Shown here: piece by piece, positions 1 through 6,403 of the stretch
How the letters are laid out: every line of letters begins with the position of its first letter
How positions within the stretch are numbered: position 1 is the first letter of the stretch
Assembly: GCA_026985785.1 (NCBI GenBank)
Contig: JALSPT010000191.1
Coordinates: forward strand, 1 to 7,348
Direction of reading: 5' to 3'
From: Anaerolineales bacterium
Lineage (GTDB): Bacteria > Chloroflexota > Anaerolineae > Anaerolineales > DRMV01
DNA: 7,348 bases
Notes under the pieces: generated by a model
The model's input: the letters and a program-made list of their open reading frames with translations, nothing else
Databases searched by the model: none
Told to the model about the DNA's origin: nothing
Program-made: the position numbers and the translations under genes

Positions 1-181
1 CATGAACGCCAAAATCCGCACCGCCCAAAAGCAGAAAGTGCCCTACATGCTGGTGGTGGGCGACAAAGAGGTGGAAGCCGGGCAGGTGGCCGTGCGGCTG
101 CGCTCCGGCGAGAATTTGGGGCCGATGGAAGTTGCGGCCTTTCTCACCAAGGCAAAGGAAGACATAGACGCGGGAATCTGA
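1..181 (+). CDS. thrS: Threonyl-tRNA synthetase, C-terminal end (partial)
   Basis: This is the last 59 residues of threonyl-tRNA synthetase, the cytoplasmic enzyme that charges tRNA-Thr. The reading frame is open from the window edge and stops at TGA 179-181. The stretch KVPYMLVVGDKEVEAG followed by VAVRLRSGENLG is the end of the class II anticodon-binding domain, and bacterial ThrS proteins carry nearly the same residues (PYMLVxGDKEVExGxVAVRxRxG). The ATG at 2-4 is an internal methionine: the residues after it (NAKIR) lie mid-domain in ThrS, so the true start is outside the window. The gene converges on the SIS-protein gene, with a hairpin between the stops. Family identity is very secure; only the upstream extent is unseen. 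Confidence 0.95.
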   Translation, partial: MNAKIRTAQKQKVPYMLVVGDKEVEAGQVAVRLRSGENLGPMEVAAFLTKAKEDIDAGI

Positions 182-201
182 GCGCACCAAAGGCAACAAA
201 C

Positions 202-231
202 AAGAGGCTCGGCAAATATGCCGAGCCTCTT
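202..231. terminator. Bidirectional intrinsic terminator between convergent genes
   Basis: A perfect 13-bp inverted repeat, AAGAGGCTCGGCA at 202-214 and its complement at 219-231, encloses a 4-nt loop. It lies between the stop of thrS (181) and the stop of the minus-strand SIS gene (254). Read on the minus strand, a T-rich stretch (complement of 190-201) follows the stem, so it looks best as the terminator of the deacetylase-SIS unit. On the plus strand the A-rich lead and the TT at the stem end give a weaker U-tract, but the position suits termination of thrS as well. Confidence 0.8.
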
Positions 232-253
232 CCCCGTTCCAAAAGGGCGACGC

Positions 254-1288
254 TCAGCGCGTTTCGGTCACCTTTTGCAGCCCGCGCGGGCGCTCGGTGT
301 CGTAGCCCTTTGCCCGGGTCAAGTGGTAGGTGAATAGTTGCGCGGCTACAATGCTCACCAAGGGCGTCAGCCACTCGGGGATGCCCGTGGGCAAGGGGAT
401 GGGCACCTGGGCAAGCGCCAGAACGTCAGGCACGTCGGAAATCACGACCAGTTCGGCGCGCTTTTCCTCGTGAAGGTGACGGAGCAAGGTTTGCATGGAT
501 TCGAGCACGGCACCCGAGGGTGCTACGGCCAAAACCGGATACCCCTGCGCGACCATCGCCACCGGGCCATGTTGAAAATCGGCGGAAGAATACGGCTCGG
601 CGGCGACGTAGGTCAGTTCCTTGAGTTTTAGCGCCCACTCAAACGCCGTGGCGTAGTTGTAGCCCCGCCCCAACACCACACACTGCTCCATGTAACGATA
701 GCGCTGCGCGGCCTTGGCGATTTCCTCCTCCAACGCCAGCACTTCCTCCATCCAACGAGGCACCCGAAGGAGCGCCTCCAACATGGCCGTATCCTCCGCC
801 AGGGCCGCCGAGAGCAGGGCAAGGGCCGCCAGTTGGGCGGTGTAGGTTTTGGTGGCTGCCACGCTGCGCTCCTCGCCCGCCATGATGTCCACCACCAGGT
901 CGGCAGCAGCGGCCAGAGGGGAATCGGGGGCATTGGTGATCGCCAGGGTGAGGTTGCCCTGCCGACGGCCTTCTTCCACCACGCCCACGATGTCGGGAGA
1001 GCGCCCCGATTGGGAAATGCCGATGACCAGGGCACGCTGCAAACGCGGTGGGCGGCGGTAGAGCGTAAACAACGAAGGCGTCGCCAGCGCCAGCGGCAGG
1101 CGATTGACCGCGCCCAGCAGGTAATTGGCATAACGCCCGGCGTTGTCGGAAGTGCCGCGCGCTGCCAAAAAGGCATACAGTGGCTCTGCCTGACGGATAG
1201 CCTCGGCGGCGGCAGCAATGGCCGCATGCTCCGCCATCAGGTGGCCTATCACAGCGGGCTGTTGGAAGATCTCGTCACGCAGGGACAT
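254..1288 (-). CDS. SIS-domain aminosugar-phosphate deaminase/isomerase (GlmS isomerase-like, NagB-II/GlmD type)
   Basis: A 344-residue cytoplasmic protein with two tandem SIS domains, equivalent to the isomerase half of glucosamine-6-phosphate synthase. The N-terminal glutaminase domain of GlmS is absent (GlmS is about 600 residues). Visible motifs are ARGTSDN (43-49), the phosphosugar loop ISQSGRSPD (91-99), VAATKTYTAQL (143-153), RGYNYATAFEWALKLKE (208-224), FQHGP (238-242) and the C-terminal RPRGLQKVT (333-341). E217, K221, E224, H240 and K339 match by spacing E. coli GlmS E481, K485, E488, H504 and K603, so the active site looks intact. Without glutaminase it more likely removes ammonia from glucosamine-6-phosphate, giving fructose-6-phosphate, than synthesises it. 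Deglycase (FrlB-like) or AgaS-like roles remain possible. The start at 1288 is preferred because GGGAG lies about 10 nt upstream and GlmS-like sequence begins just after; an upstream in-frame ATG at 1396 would lie inside the deacetylase gene. It follows that gene by 31 bp. Confidence 0.88.
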   Translation of the reverse strand: MSLRDEIFQQPAVIGHLMAEHAAIAAAAEAIRQAEPLYAFLAARGTSDNAGRYANYLLGAVNRLPLALATPSLFTLYRRPPRLQRALVIGISQSGRSPDIVGVVEEGRRQGNLTLAITNAPDSPLAAAADLVVDIMAGEERSVAATKTYTAQLAALALLSAALAEDTAMLEALLRVPRWMEEVLALEEEIAKAAQRYRYMEQCVVLGRGYNYATAFEWALKLKELTYVAAEPYSSADFQHGPVAMVAQGYPVLAVAPSGAVLESMQTLLRHLHEEKRAELVVISDVPDVLALAQVPIPLPTGIPEWLTPLVSIVAAQLFTYHLTRAKGYDTERPRGLQKVTETR

Positions 1289-1319
1289 GGGAACAAATCT
1301 CCCGAGAAAGAATGCTAAA

Positions 1320-2180
1320 TTATGATTGCAACGATATCGCTCGTTGGATACGGTCAGCAACATCCTGCTGGAAACGCTCGATGAAACTCTGCACATAAGC
1401 CAGCGGATCCAGCGCCTCGTCGCGGATGAGCGGCGTCAAATCCATGGCAAACGAGGCCGCACTGGCTTCGTCCACCGCGTGGGAAGCAAAAAAGGTGGCA
1501 TTCACCCGGCGACGCCCTAACGCCGCCAAGTCGTAGCGCTTACCACCAGTGATCTGCGAGTCGAACACACCCAATAAAGCCGCCTGCAGGTTTTCCCGCT
1601 CCGAGAGATCGAACACCACTTTGTCCGTGTCGCACATCCAATCCAGATCACGCCACACCTCGCAGCCGTACACATGCTCGGGGCGCTCTGCGGGCGGCAT
1701 CCGGCGGATGGCCTCGATCACCCGCAGCGCCACGGCAACGTGCGTGTCGTGCTTATCGGCCAGATTGTGGGTGTAAACCAGCCGCGGGCGCGTGGCCTCC
1801 AGCACAGCCAGCATGTCCTCGACCGGCGCTTCGATCGCGCCATCTTTGACCACGCCGCTGGGATAATCCAGCATCACTTGAGCGGCATACTCGCCCACAA
1901 AAGCCGCCTTGCGCTGCTCTTGAAACCGCACTTCCCGCATCTGCTCGTCGGTGTAGTGGGCATACAACCCACTGCGCGGCGAGCCGCGGCCATCGGTCAC
2001 CACAACACCGGTAAACCACTGGTCGGGTTGCCGAAAGCATGCCAGCACGGCATGGGCGGCCATGATCTCAATGTCATCCTGATGAGCAGAAAAACACAAA
2101 TGGGTCGTGCGTGCCAAAGCGTGAGGCAAAGGAGCGCGATCGGGAACATAAATTTCGGCATGGGGTTGATGCAATTTCAT
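1320..2180 (-). CDS. PIG-L/LmbE family zinc-dependent deacetylase
   Basis: A 286-residue soluble protein of the PIG-L (LmbE-like) fold, a family that hydrolyses N-acetyl groups on GlcNAc-containing substrates (MshB, BshB, PIG-L, archaeal diacetylchitobiose deacetylase). The zinc and catalytic motif is AHQDDIE (32-38): H33 and D36 would bind metal and D35 would be the general base. The second motif HNLADKHDTH (138-147) would supply the third ligand, H147. The Q at position 34 replaces the usual proline of the AHPDD motif, a variant I recall from other PIG-L proteins. The start is fixed by GGAGG (minus strand, 2186-2190) 5 nt before ATG; a 53-residue in-frame upstream extension lacks family sequence. 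No signal peptide is visible, so the protein is probably cytoplasmic. It is first in a two-gene unit with the SIS aminosugar enzyme, which suggests an intracellular N-acetylated aminosugar or its glycoside as substrate. Exact substrate unknown. Confidence 0.88.
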   Translation of the reverse strand: MKLHQPHAEIYVPDRAPLPHALARTTHLCFSAHQDDIEIMAAHAVLACFRQPDQWFTGVVVTDGRGSPRSGLYAHYTDEQMREVRFQEQRKAAFVGEYAAQVMLDYPSGVVKDGAIEAPVEDMLAVLEATRPRLVYTHNLADKHDTHVAVALRVIEAIRRMPPAERPEHVYGCEVWRDLDWMCDTDKVVFDLSERENLQAALLGVFDSQITGGKRYDLAALGRRRVNATFFASHAVDEASAASFAMDLTPLIRDEALDPLAYVQSFIERFQQDVADRIQRAISLQS

Positions 2181-2185
2181 CACAA

Positions 2186-2190
2186 CCTCC
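2186..2190 (-). promoter_or_regulatory. Ribosome-binding site of the PIG-L gene
   Basis: GGAGG on the minus strand, 5 nt before the ATG at 2180. It decides the start against the in-frame ATG at 2339. Confidence 0.8.
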
Positions 2191-2559
2191 GAGGGGGTGC
2201 AAATTCTCTTTAGGGGCGGTCTCGGCGAAACGGTGGCTTTGGGTAAACGAAATCGCCGTTCGGAAAATACCTTGGAGAGTATACCGCAAGATGGGCTGCT
2301 GAGGGGGTGGATATCTTGGCAAAGCAAGGGGAATTTCACGCCCGCTGTATATTATGACTGAAAAGCGCAAAGATCGGCTGAGAAGGAGCGGCGAAACGTT
2401 GACATTGCCAGAAAGTTCTCTCTTACGGTGAAAAAGCAGAAGTTGTCGTGAATGCCGATGAAGGACAAACCGCCGAGAGCGAGAAGAGACTGTACGACAC
2501 GATAGCGCCTTTCTACAACTCACCAAGGCATCCCTTTGCGCTATTTCTGCAACGCGACC

Positions 2560-2589
2560 GGGACGAATCCCCAAAAACTTTGGTAAAAT
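2560..2589 (+). promoter_or_regulatory. Candidate extended -10 promoter of the ccdA operon
   Basis: TGG-TAAAAT at 2581-2589 matches an extended -10 (TGn-TATAAT, 5 of 6 in the hexamer). A poor -35 (GGGACG, 2560-2565) lies 18 bp upstream, as is common when the extended element is present. The predicted start would be near 2596, giving a leader of about 47 nt that begins next to the 2599-2615 hairpin. This is a visual match only. Confidence 0.4.
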
Positions 2590-2597
2590 TCACCATC

Positions 2598-2642
2598 GCC
2601 TGCCCACGCGGCAGGTGCAGGATCTCTAATGTGGAGGCAGGC
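2598..2642 (+). promoter_or_regulatory. Leader hairpin with alternative pairing to the ccdA ribosome-binding site
   Basis: CCTGCC at 2599-2604 can pair with GGCAGG at 2610-2615 across a 5-nt loop. The same arm, extended to GCCTGCC (2598-2604), is perfectly complementary over 7 bases to GGCAGGC at 2636-2642, which overlaps the end of the GGAGG ribosome-binding site (2633-2637) and abuts the ATG. The two pairings exclude each other: the near one leaves the site free and the far one hides it. Whether this matters in the cell is inference; the local hairpin would normally win. Confidence 0.35.
2633..2637 (+). promoter_or_regulatory. Ribosome-binding site of ccdA
   Basis: GGAGG, 5 nt before the ATG at 2643. 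It fixes the start of ccdA and argues against the in-frame ATG at 2448, whose extra 65 residues are hydrophilic and unlike any CcdA. Confidence 0.8.
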
Positions 2643-3347
2643 ATGAATGTCACCATCGGCCTGGCTTTTGGTGCCGGGCTGGCGTCGTTCCTCTCCCCTT
2701 GCGTCTTGCCGCTCGTCCCGGCTTACATCAGTTACCTCAGCGGGCGCGCTTTAGCCGAAGGCGGCAGCACGCAAAAAAGCAAAGCCCTGCTGCACGGTCT
2801 GGCTTTCGTACTGGGCTTCAGCGTGGTCTTCATCTCCCTCGGCCTGGCGACGTCGGCATTGGGCGGCCTGCTGTACAGCATCCGCAAGTGGCTGGCCGTT
2901 ATCGGCGGCGCGCTGGTGGTGGTGTTCGGTATCCATATGACCGGCCTGTTCCGCATCCCCTTGCTGGAATACGACGTCCGCCCGGACGCCGACATCGACG
3001 GCAAAGGGCTGCTCTCGTCGGCGCTGATGGGCGTGTTCTTCTCGGCAGGATGGAGCCCGTGCGTGGGGCCGGTGCTGGGTGCCATCCTCACCATCGCGCT
3101 AAACGGCGGCTCCATCGCCCAAGGGGGGATTTTGCTCACCGCCTACTCCGCCGGGCTGGCCGTACCCTTCCTTCTCGCTGCCCTCAGCATCGAGTGGGTC
3201 ACCACCATCCTGCAAAAGTACAGCCGCCTGAGCCGCATCGTGGAAATCACGATGGGCGTGGTGCTCATCATCGTCGGCTTGATGTTGATGTTCGGTACCT
3301 TCTCCTACATCGCCCGGCTGGGCAACTTCTTCGACTTAGGACTGTGA
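2643..3347 (+). CDS. ccdA: Cytochrome c biogenesis / thiol-disulfide transporter CcdA
   Basis: A 234-residue polytopic membrane protein of the CcdA/DsbD-beta family. It carries reducing equivalents from cytoplasmic thioredoxin across the membrane to extracytoplasmic thiol proteins. The signature LSPCVLPLVPAYISYLSG (17-34) holds C20, and WSPCVGPVLGAILT (137-150) holds C140. These are the two redox cysteines, one in each inverted half. About six hydrophobic helices are visible: roughly 3-33, 50-75, 83-103, 125-152, 160-182 and 198-222. Length matches stand-alone bacterial CcdA. It is first in a tight operon, and the next gene, a TlpA-like thioredoxin starting 2 bp after this stop, is the expected electron acceptor. 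In other bacteria the pair serves apocytochrome c maturation or other disulfide reduction; no cytochrome gene is in view to decide which. Confidence 0.93.
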   Translation: MNVTIGLAFGAGLASFLSPCVLPLVPAYISYLSGRALAEGGSTQKSKALLHGLAFVLGFSVVFISLGLATSALGGLLYSIRKWLAVIGGALVVVFGIHMTGLFRIPLLEYDVRPDADIDGKGLLSSALMGVFFSAGWSPCVGPVLGAILTIALNGGSIAQGGILLTAYSAGLAVPFLLAALSIEWVTTILQKYSRLSRIVEITMGVVLIIVGLMLMFGTFSYIARLGNFFDLGL

Positions 3348-3349
3348 TC

Positions 3350-3931
3350 ATGGCTCGTCAAAAATATCGCAAACCGACCAAACGTTCTCAATCTTCCCCC
3401 GAAGCCACCTTGCTGCGCGGCGCATTGCTGATTGGGGGGCTGTTCCTCGTGGTTCTGGGCATCGGGATGGCGCTCAAAGGCAACAAGAGGGGCAACGAAA
3501 AAACCGCCCCCGTGGTGGGGGCATACGCTCCCGATTTCACCGCTCAGACGCTGGACGGCCGATCGTTCCATCTGAAAACCACCCGAGGTAAACCGGTGGT
3601 GCTCAATTTTTGGGCCACATGGTGCCCGCCCTGCCGCGCCGAAATGCCCATGCTTCAGCAATACTACCACGCCCACAAAAACGACTACGTGATGGTCGCC
3701 GTCAACGACGCCGAACCGGCTGAGCGCGTGCAAGCCTTCATCAAACAGCAAGGCTTCGATTTCACCGTGGTGCTCGACCCCGGTCAACGCATCGTCGGCA
3801 CCTACCGCATCCAGGGCTTTCCAACCACTTTCTTCATCGATGCCCAGGGCGTCATCCGGCACATGCATGTCGGCATGCTAAACCAGGCGCAACTGGAAGC
3901 AGGACTGAAAAGCATCGGCGTCACGCCATGA
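3350..3931 (+). CDS. Membrane-anchored TlpA/ResA-like thioredoxin
   Basis: A 193-residue thiol-disulfide oxidoreductase. A basic N-terminus (1-21) is followed by one hydrophobic helix at about 22-42, which should anchor the protein with the catalytic domain outside the membrane. The TlpA/AhpC-type domain begins at about 55 (GAYAPDFTAQTLDG). The active site is WCPPC (91-95), preceded by VVLNFWAT, and the cis-proline is P158 in GFPTTFFID. These features fit ResA/TlpA/CcmG-like reductases that receive electrons from CcdA and reduce apocytochrome c or other exported proteins. The start lies 2 bp after the ccdA stop, with a weak AGGA 8 nt upstream, and its stop overlaps the next start in an ATGA, so translation is probably coupled. 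Which of the ResA, TlpA or CcmG roles applies cannot be told from sequence. Confidence 0.92.
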   Translation: MARQKYRKPTKRSQSSPEATLLRGALLIGGLFLVVLGIGMALKGNKRGNEKTAPVVGAYAPDFTAQTLDGRSFHLKTTRGKPVVLNFWATWCPPCRAEMPMLQQYYHAHKNDYVMVAVNDAEPAERVQAFIKQQGFDFTVVLDPGQRIVGTYRIQGFPTTFFIDAQGVIRHMHVGMLNQAQLEAGLKSIGVTP

Positions 3932-4914
3932 TCACCGTCCTGTTGTACACCCATCCCGATGATGCCGAAGTGGACTCCTTGCGCGCCCGCCTCGCGGCGC
4001 TGCAATCTCGCGTGCCACATCGGCTGGTGGAAGTGGACATCACCCAAAACGCCGGCCTGGCTCAGAAATTGGCCGGGCGGACGCCGGTGCTCAAAATCGG
4101 GCCTTACACCTTAGAGGGCGATCATCTGGACAGCACCAACCTCCTCGTGGCGCTCAAGGCCGCTGCTCAGGGCAAAGCGCAAGGGCGCAAGGTGGAACCA
4201 CGCGGCGTCACCGCTGGCGACCGTTTCCTCTACTGGTTTGCCAAGCATTGGTTATTGGTCTTCAACCTGGCGGTAGCATTGTACTTCAGCCTCCCCTTCC
4301 TGGCGCCCACACTGATGAAAATCGGCGCCACCGCCCCTGCCAAGGTGATCTACACCGCCTACAGTTTCACCTGCCATCAACTGGCCTTCCGCTCGTGGTT
4401 CCTCTACGGCGAGCAGCCTGCCTACCCACGCGCCGCAGCGCATGTGCAAGGGCTGGTGCCTTACGGCAAGGCCACCGGCCTGGACGAAGACGACCTCTGG
4501 CAGGCGCGGCGATTCATTGGCAACCCGCGGCTGGGCTACAAAGTGGCCATGTGCGAGCGTGATGTAGCCATCTACGGCGCCATCCTGCTCTTCGGCTTGC
4601 TCTACGGCCTCACCCGCCGCCGCATTCCGCCGTTGCCGTGGTATCTATGGCTGCTCATCGGGTGGCTGCCCATCGGGTTGGATGGCGTCAGCCAAATCCT
4701 CAGCCAGATACCGCATTCGCCCCTCCCTTACCGCGAAAGCACGCCCTTCCTCCGCACCCTCACCGGCGCGCTGTTCGGCTTCACCACGGCCTGGTTCGGC
4801 TATCCCCTGGTGGAAGAAGCCATGCGCGAGAACCTCAAAGCCCTGGAAACCCGCTTCCACGTCGCCGAAAAGGTCTGGCACCGTCCCGCCCCGCCCCCAC
4901 CGCCTGACGCCTGA
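3928..4914 (+). CDS. Glutaredoxin-like domain fused to DUF2085 membrane protein
   Basis: A 328-residue two-part protein. Residues 1-80 resemble glutaredoxin-like DUF836 proteins: a beta strand MITVLLYT, helix, strand RLVEVDI, and the cis-proline region RTPVLKIGPYTLEG (P53). The usual CxxC after the first strand is replaced by HPDDAE (9-14), so this domain cannot do dithiol chemistry. Residues 98-298 are a DUF2085-like membrane domain with hydrophobic helices at about 106-126, 213-228, 237-256 and 275-294. It carries the family-type CHQLAFRSWFLYGEQ (149-163), CERDVAIYG (209-217) and GLDGVSQ (250-256). The only two cysteines, C149 and C209, sit in these motifs. The tail is proline-rich. The start overlaps the TlpA stop by 4 bp. 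DUF2085 has no established function known to me. Position after ccdA and the thioredoxin suggests that the cysteine pair is a target or partner of that relay, which is inference. Confidence 0.8.
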   Translation: MITVLLYTHPDDAEVDSLRARLAALQSRVPHRLVEVDITQNAGLAQKLAGRTPVLKIGPYTLEGDHLDSTNLLVALKAAAQGKAQGRKVEPRGVTAGDRFLYWFAKHWLLVFNLAVALYFSLPFLAPTLMKIGATAPAKVIYTAYSFTCHQLAFRSWFLYGEQPAYPRAAAHVQGLVPYGKATGLDEDDLWQARRFIGNPRLGYKVAMCERDVAIYGAILLFGLLYGLTRRRIPPLPWYLWLLIGWLPIGLDGVSQILSQIPHSPLPYRESTPFLRTLTGALFGFTTAWFGYPLVEEAMRENLKALETRFHVAEKVWHRPAPPPPPDA

Positions 4915-4926
4915 GCCGCCCTCCGT

Positions 4927-5724
4927 ATGCCTTTCCTCACCGCCGCCTCCCTGCGTTATCTGGCGTTCGACCACCTAAGCGCCCACAGCGTGCCGCACGG
5001 CATCTTCACCCGCCGCGGCGGCGTCAGCCCCGCGCCGTGGGCCTCGCTCAATATGGGCAGCACGGTGGGCGACGACTGGGGACGGGTGCAGTTCAACATC
5101 CGGCGTGCTTTCACCGCCCTGGGGCTTTCAGTAGCCACCCGCTTCGATGCCTGGCTGGTGCACGGGCGCGAGGCGGTGGTAGCAACTGCTCCCCGCCGGG
5201 TGGATAGTCCCCAGCCACCTCCCAAAGCCGACATCATTCTCACCGCCAATCCGAACGTCACCTTGGTGATGCGCTTTGCCGACTGCGTGCCCATCCTGCT
5301 CTACGACCCGCGCCGGGCAGCCATTGCCATTGCCCACGCAGGGTGGAAGGGCACGGTGATAGGCACGGCAGCCGCTGCCGTCGAGGCCATGCAACAGGCT
5401 TTCGGCAGCCGCCCTGCCGACCTGCTGGCCGCCATTGGGCCTGCCATTGGCCCCGATCATTACGAAATCGGCCCCGAAGTGGCGGCTCAGGTGCGGCAGG
5501 CTTTCCCTGACGAGGCCGAGCGGCTGCTCCCCCGCCACGGCCAACGCCATCACCTTGACCTCTGGGAAGCCAACCGGTTGCACCTGCTGCGCGCCGGCGT
5601 GTTGCCCCAGCATCTGGAAGTCAGCCGCGTGTGCACCGCCTGCCATCTGGAGGACTGGTATTCCCACCGCGCCGAACATGGCCGCACGGGGCGTTTCGGC
5701 GCCTTGATCGCGCTGCCGCGATAA
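4927..5724 (+). CDS. pgeF: PgeF/YfiH family (laccase-domain) purine nucleoside phosphorylase / peptidoglycan editing factor
   Basis: A 265-residue cytoplasmic protein of the YlmD/YfiH family, long annotated as multicopper polyphenol oxidase. Characterised members are zinc-dependent purine nucleoside phosphorylases/adenosine deaminases, and E. coli YfiH (PgeF) keeps wrong amino acids out of peptidoglycan precursors. The family blocks are present: HGIFTRRGGVS (24-34), WLVHG (76-80), ADCVPILLYDP (118-128), AHAGWKGT (136-143), AAIGPAIGPDHYEIG (168-182) and CTACHLEDWYSHR (236-248) with a GRTGR end. H79, C120 and H137 match the zinc and catalytic triad. Length is normal. The start is 12 bp after the previous stop; no clear Shine-Dalgarno is seen, so expression probably depends on the operon. 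Substrate preference cannot be read from the sequence. Confidence 0.92.
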   Translation: MPFLTAASLRYLAFDHLSAHSVPHGIFTRRGGVSPAPWASLNMGSTVGDDWGRVQFNIRRAFTALGLSVATRFDAWLVHGREAVVATAPRRVDSPQPPPKADIILTANPNVTLVMRFADCVPILLYDPRRAAIAIAHAGWKGTVIGTAAAAVEAMQQAFGSRPADLLAAIGPAIGPDHYEIGPEVAAQVRQAFPDEAERLLPRHGQRHHLDLWEANRLHLLRAGVLPQHLEVSRVCTACHLEDWYSHRAEHGRTGRFGALIALPR

Positions 5725-5740
5725 CCTCTCCTGCTTTACC

Positions 5741-6403
5741 ATGACTTCCTCCCCTCCCAACGACCTCTCCACCCGCCGTGCCCAACTCGATGCCCTGCGC
5801 GAGCGTATCGCGGTATGCCGGGCATGTTTGGAAGCAGGCTACTGGGTGCATCCCCGCCCAATTTACTCCGGCCATGTGGGTGCCAGAATCATGGTCATCG
5901 GCCAGGCTCCGGGCATCACCGAAGTGGAAGCCGGACGGCCTTTCAACGCCGGCAGCGGCAAACGCCTCTTTCAATGGCTGGCGGGGGCCGGCATCGAGGA
6001 AGATTGGTTCCGGCGCACGCAATACATGACCTCGGTCACCAAATGCTACCCCGGGCGCGCCAAATCCGGCAGCGGCGACCGCCCCCCTTCTCGTACCGAG
6101 CAAAAACTTTGCCGCCCCTTTTTGGAAGCCGAAATTGCTCTGGTCGATCCGGCCCTCATCCTGCCCGTGGGACGGCTGGCGATCAACATGTTCTACCCGG
6201 CCAAACTGCCCCTGCGGGAGATCATCGGCACCCAACGGCAGGTCGATGGGCGCTGGATCGTGCCACTACCGCACCCCTCCGGCGCCAGCCGCTGGCACCA
6301 GAGCGAGGCCAACCGCGCCCTGGTGCGGCAGGCCGTGGCGCTGATTGCCGAACACGTGCGACGGCTGTTTGGGGGCAAAACGGCCACATCACAGCAAGGG
6401 TAA
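5741..6403 (+). CDS. Uracil-DNA glycosylase superfamily protein, Fe-S type (family 4-like)
   Basis: A 220-residue DNA-repair protein predicted to remove uracil from DNA. Its only four cysteines, C26 and C29 (VCRACLEAG), C102 (TKCYPG) and C124 (KLCRPFL), have the order and spacing of the 4Fe-4S ligands of family 4 enzymes (UDGa). Motif A is GQAPGITEVEAGRPFNAGSG (54-73), close to the family 4 GEAPGxxExxxGxPFxGxxG, but with Q55 where family 4 has the important glutamate. The C-terminal motif is HPSGASRWH (178-186). Core strands VMVIG-type (50-54) and ILPVGRLA (140-147) are visible. The start is 16 bp after the pgeF stop without a clear ribosome-binding site; the alternative is a start slightly downstream, but it must precede C26. 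It is last in the operon and converges on the next gene. The superfamily is certain; the catalytic subfamily is less so. Confidence 0.88.
   Translation: MTSSPPNDLSTRRAQLDALRERIAVCRACLEAGYWVHPRPIYSGHVGARIMVIGQAPGITEVEAGRPFNAGSGKRLFQWLAGAGIEEDWFRRTQYMTSVTKCYPGRAKSGSGDRPPSRTEQKLCRPFLEAEIALVDPALILPVGRLAINMFYPAKLPLREIIGTQRQVDGRWIVPLPHPSGASRWHQSEANRALVRQAVALIAEHVRRLFGGKTATSQQG

Larger units (their letters stand above)
2181..2642. other. Divergent intergenic region between the PIG-L and ccdA genes
   Basis: This is the only long gap without a gene. It separates two units transcribed outward. Rightward signals near 2560-2642 are listed separately. For the leftward unit I see only a -10-like TATACT on the minus strand (2278-2283) without a matching -35, so no promoter is claimed. 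Short repeats are present: CGGCGAAACG at 2223-2232 and again at 2389-2398; GAGGGGGTG at 2191-2199 and 2301-2309; and a 6-bp inverted repeat CGGCGA (2223-2228) with TCGCCG (2253-2258). A TTGACA at 2399-2404 has no good -10 at 16-18 bp. An AT-rich patch lies at 2348-2356. No tRNA or recognised riboswitch was seen. Confidence 0.5.

Noticed and set aside
628..1318. Open frames of up to 199 codons overlapping the SIS gene on both strands
   Set aside because: Composition is Trp/Arg/Pro-rich and without motifs; the SIS frame has a full set of active-site residues.
2181..2339. 53-residue in-frame extension of the PIG-L protein
   Set aside because: No family similarity, and GGAGG 5 nt before 2180 supports the shorter form.
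2399..2428. TTGACA at 2399-2404 as a -35 box
   Set aside because: At 16-18 bp downstream there is only TCTTAC/CTTACG/TTACGG, a poor -10.
2448..2642. 65-residue in-frame N-terminal extension of CcdA
   Set aside because: The extra residues are hydrophilic and unlike CcdA, they would cross the candidate promoter and leader hairpin, and GGAGG sits right before the ATG at 2643.
2699..3349. Long in-frame extension of the TlpA-like gene through ccdA
   Set aside because: It is an Arg/His/Pro-rich out-of-frame reading of ccdA; the thioredoxin with its own anchor helix starts at 3350.
5128..6235. Minus-strand open frames of 214 and 204 codons opposite pgeF and the glycosylase
   Set aside because: No recognisable motifs; they lie opposite strongly recognised enzymes and are typical GC-rich shadows.
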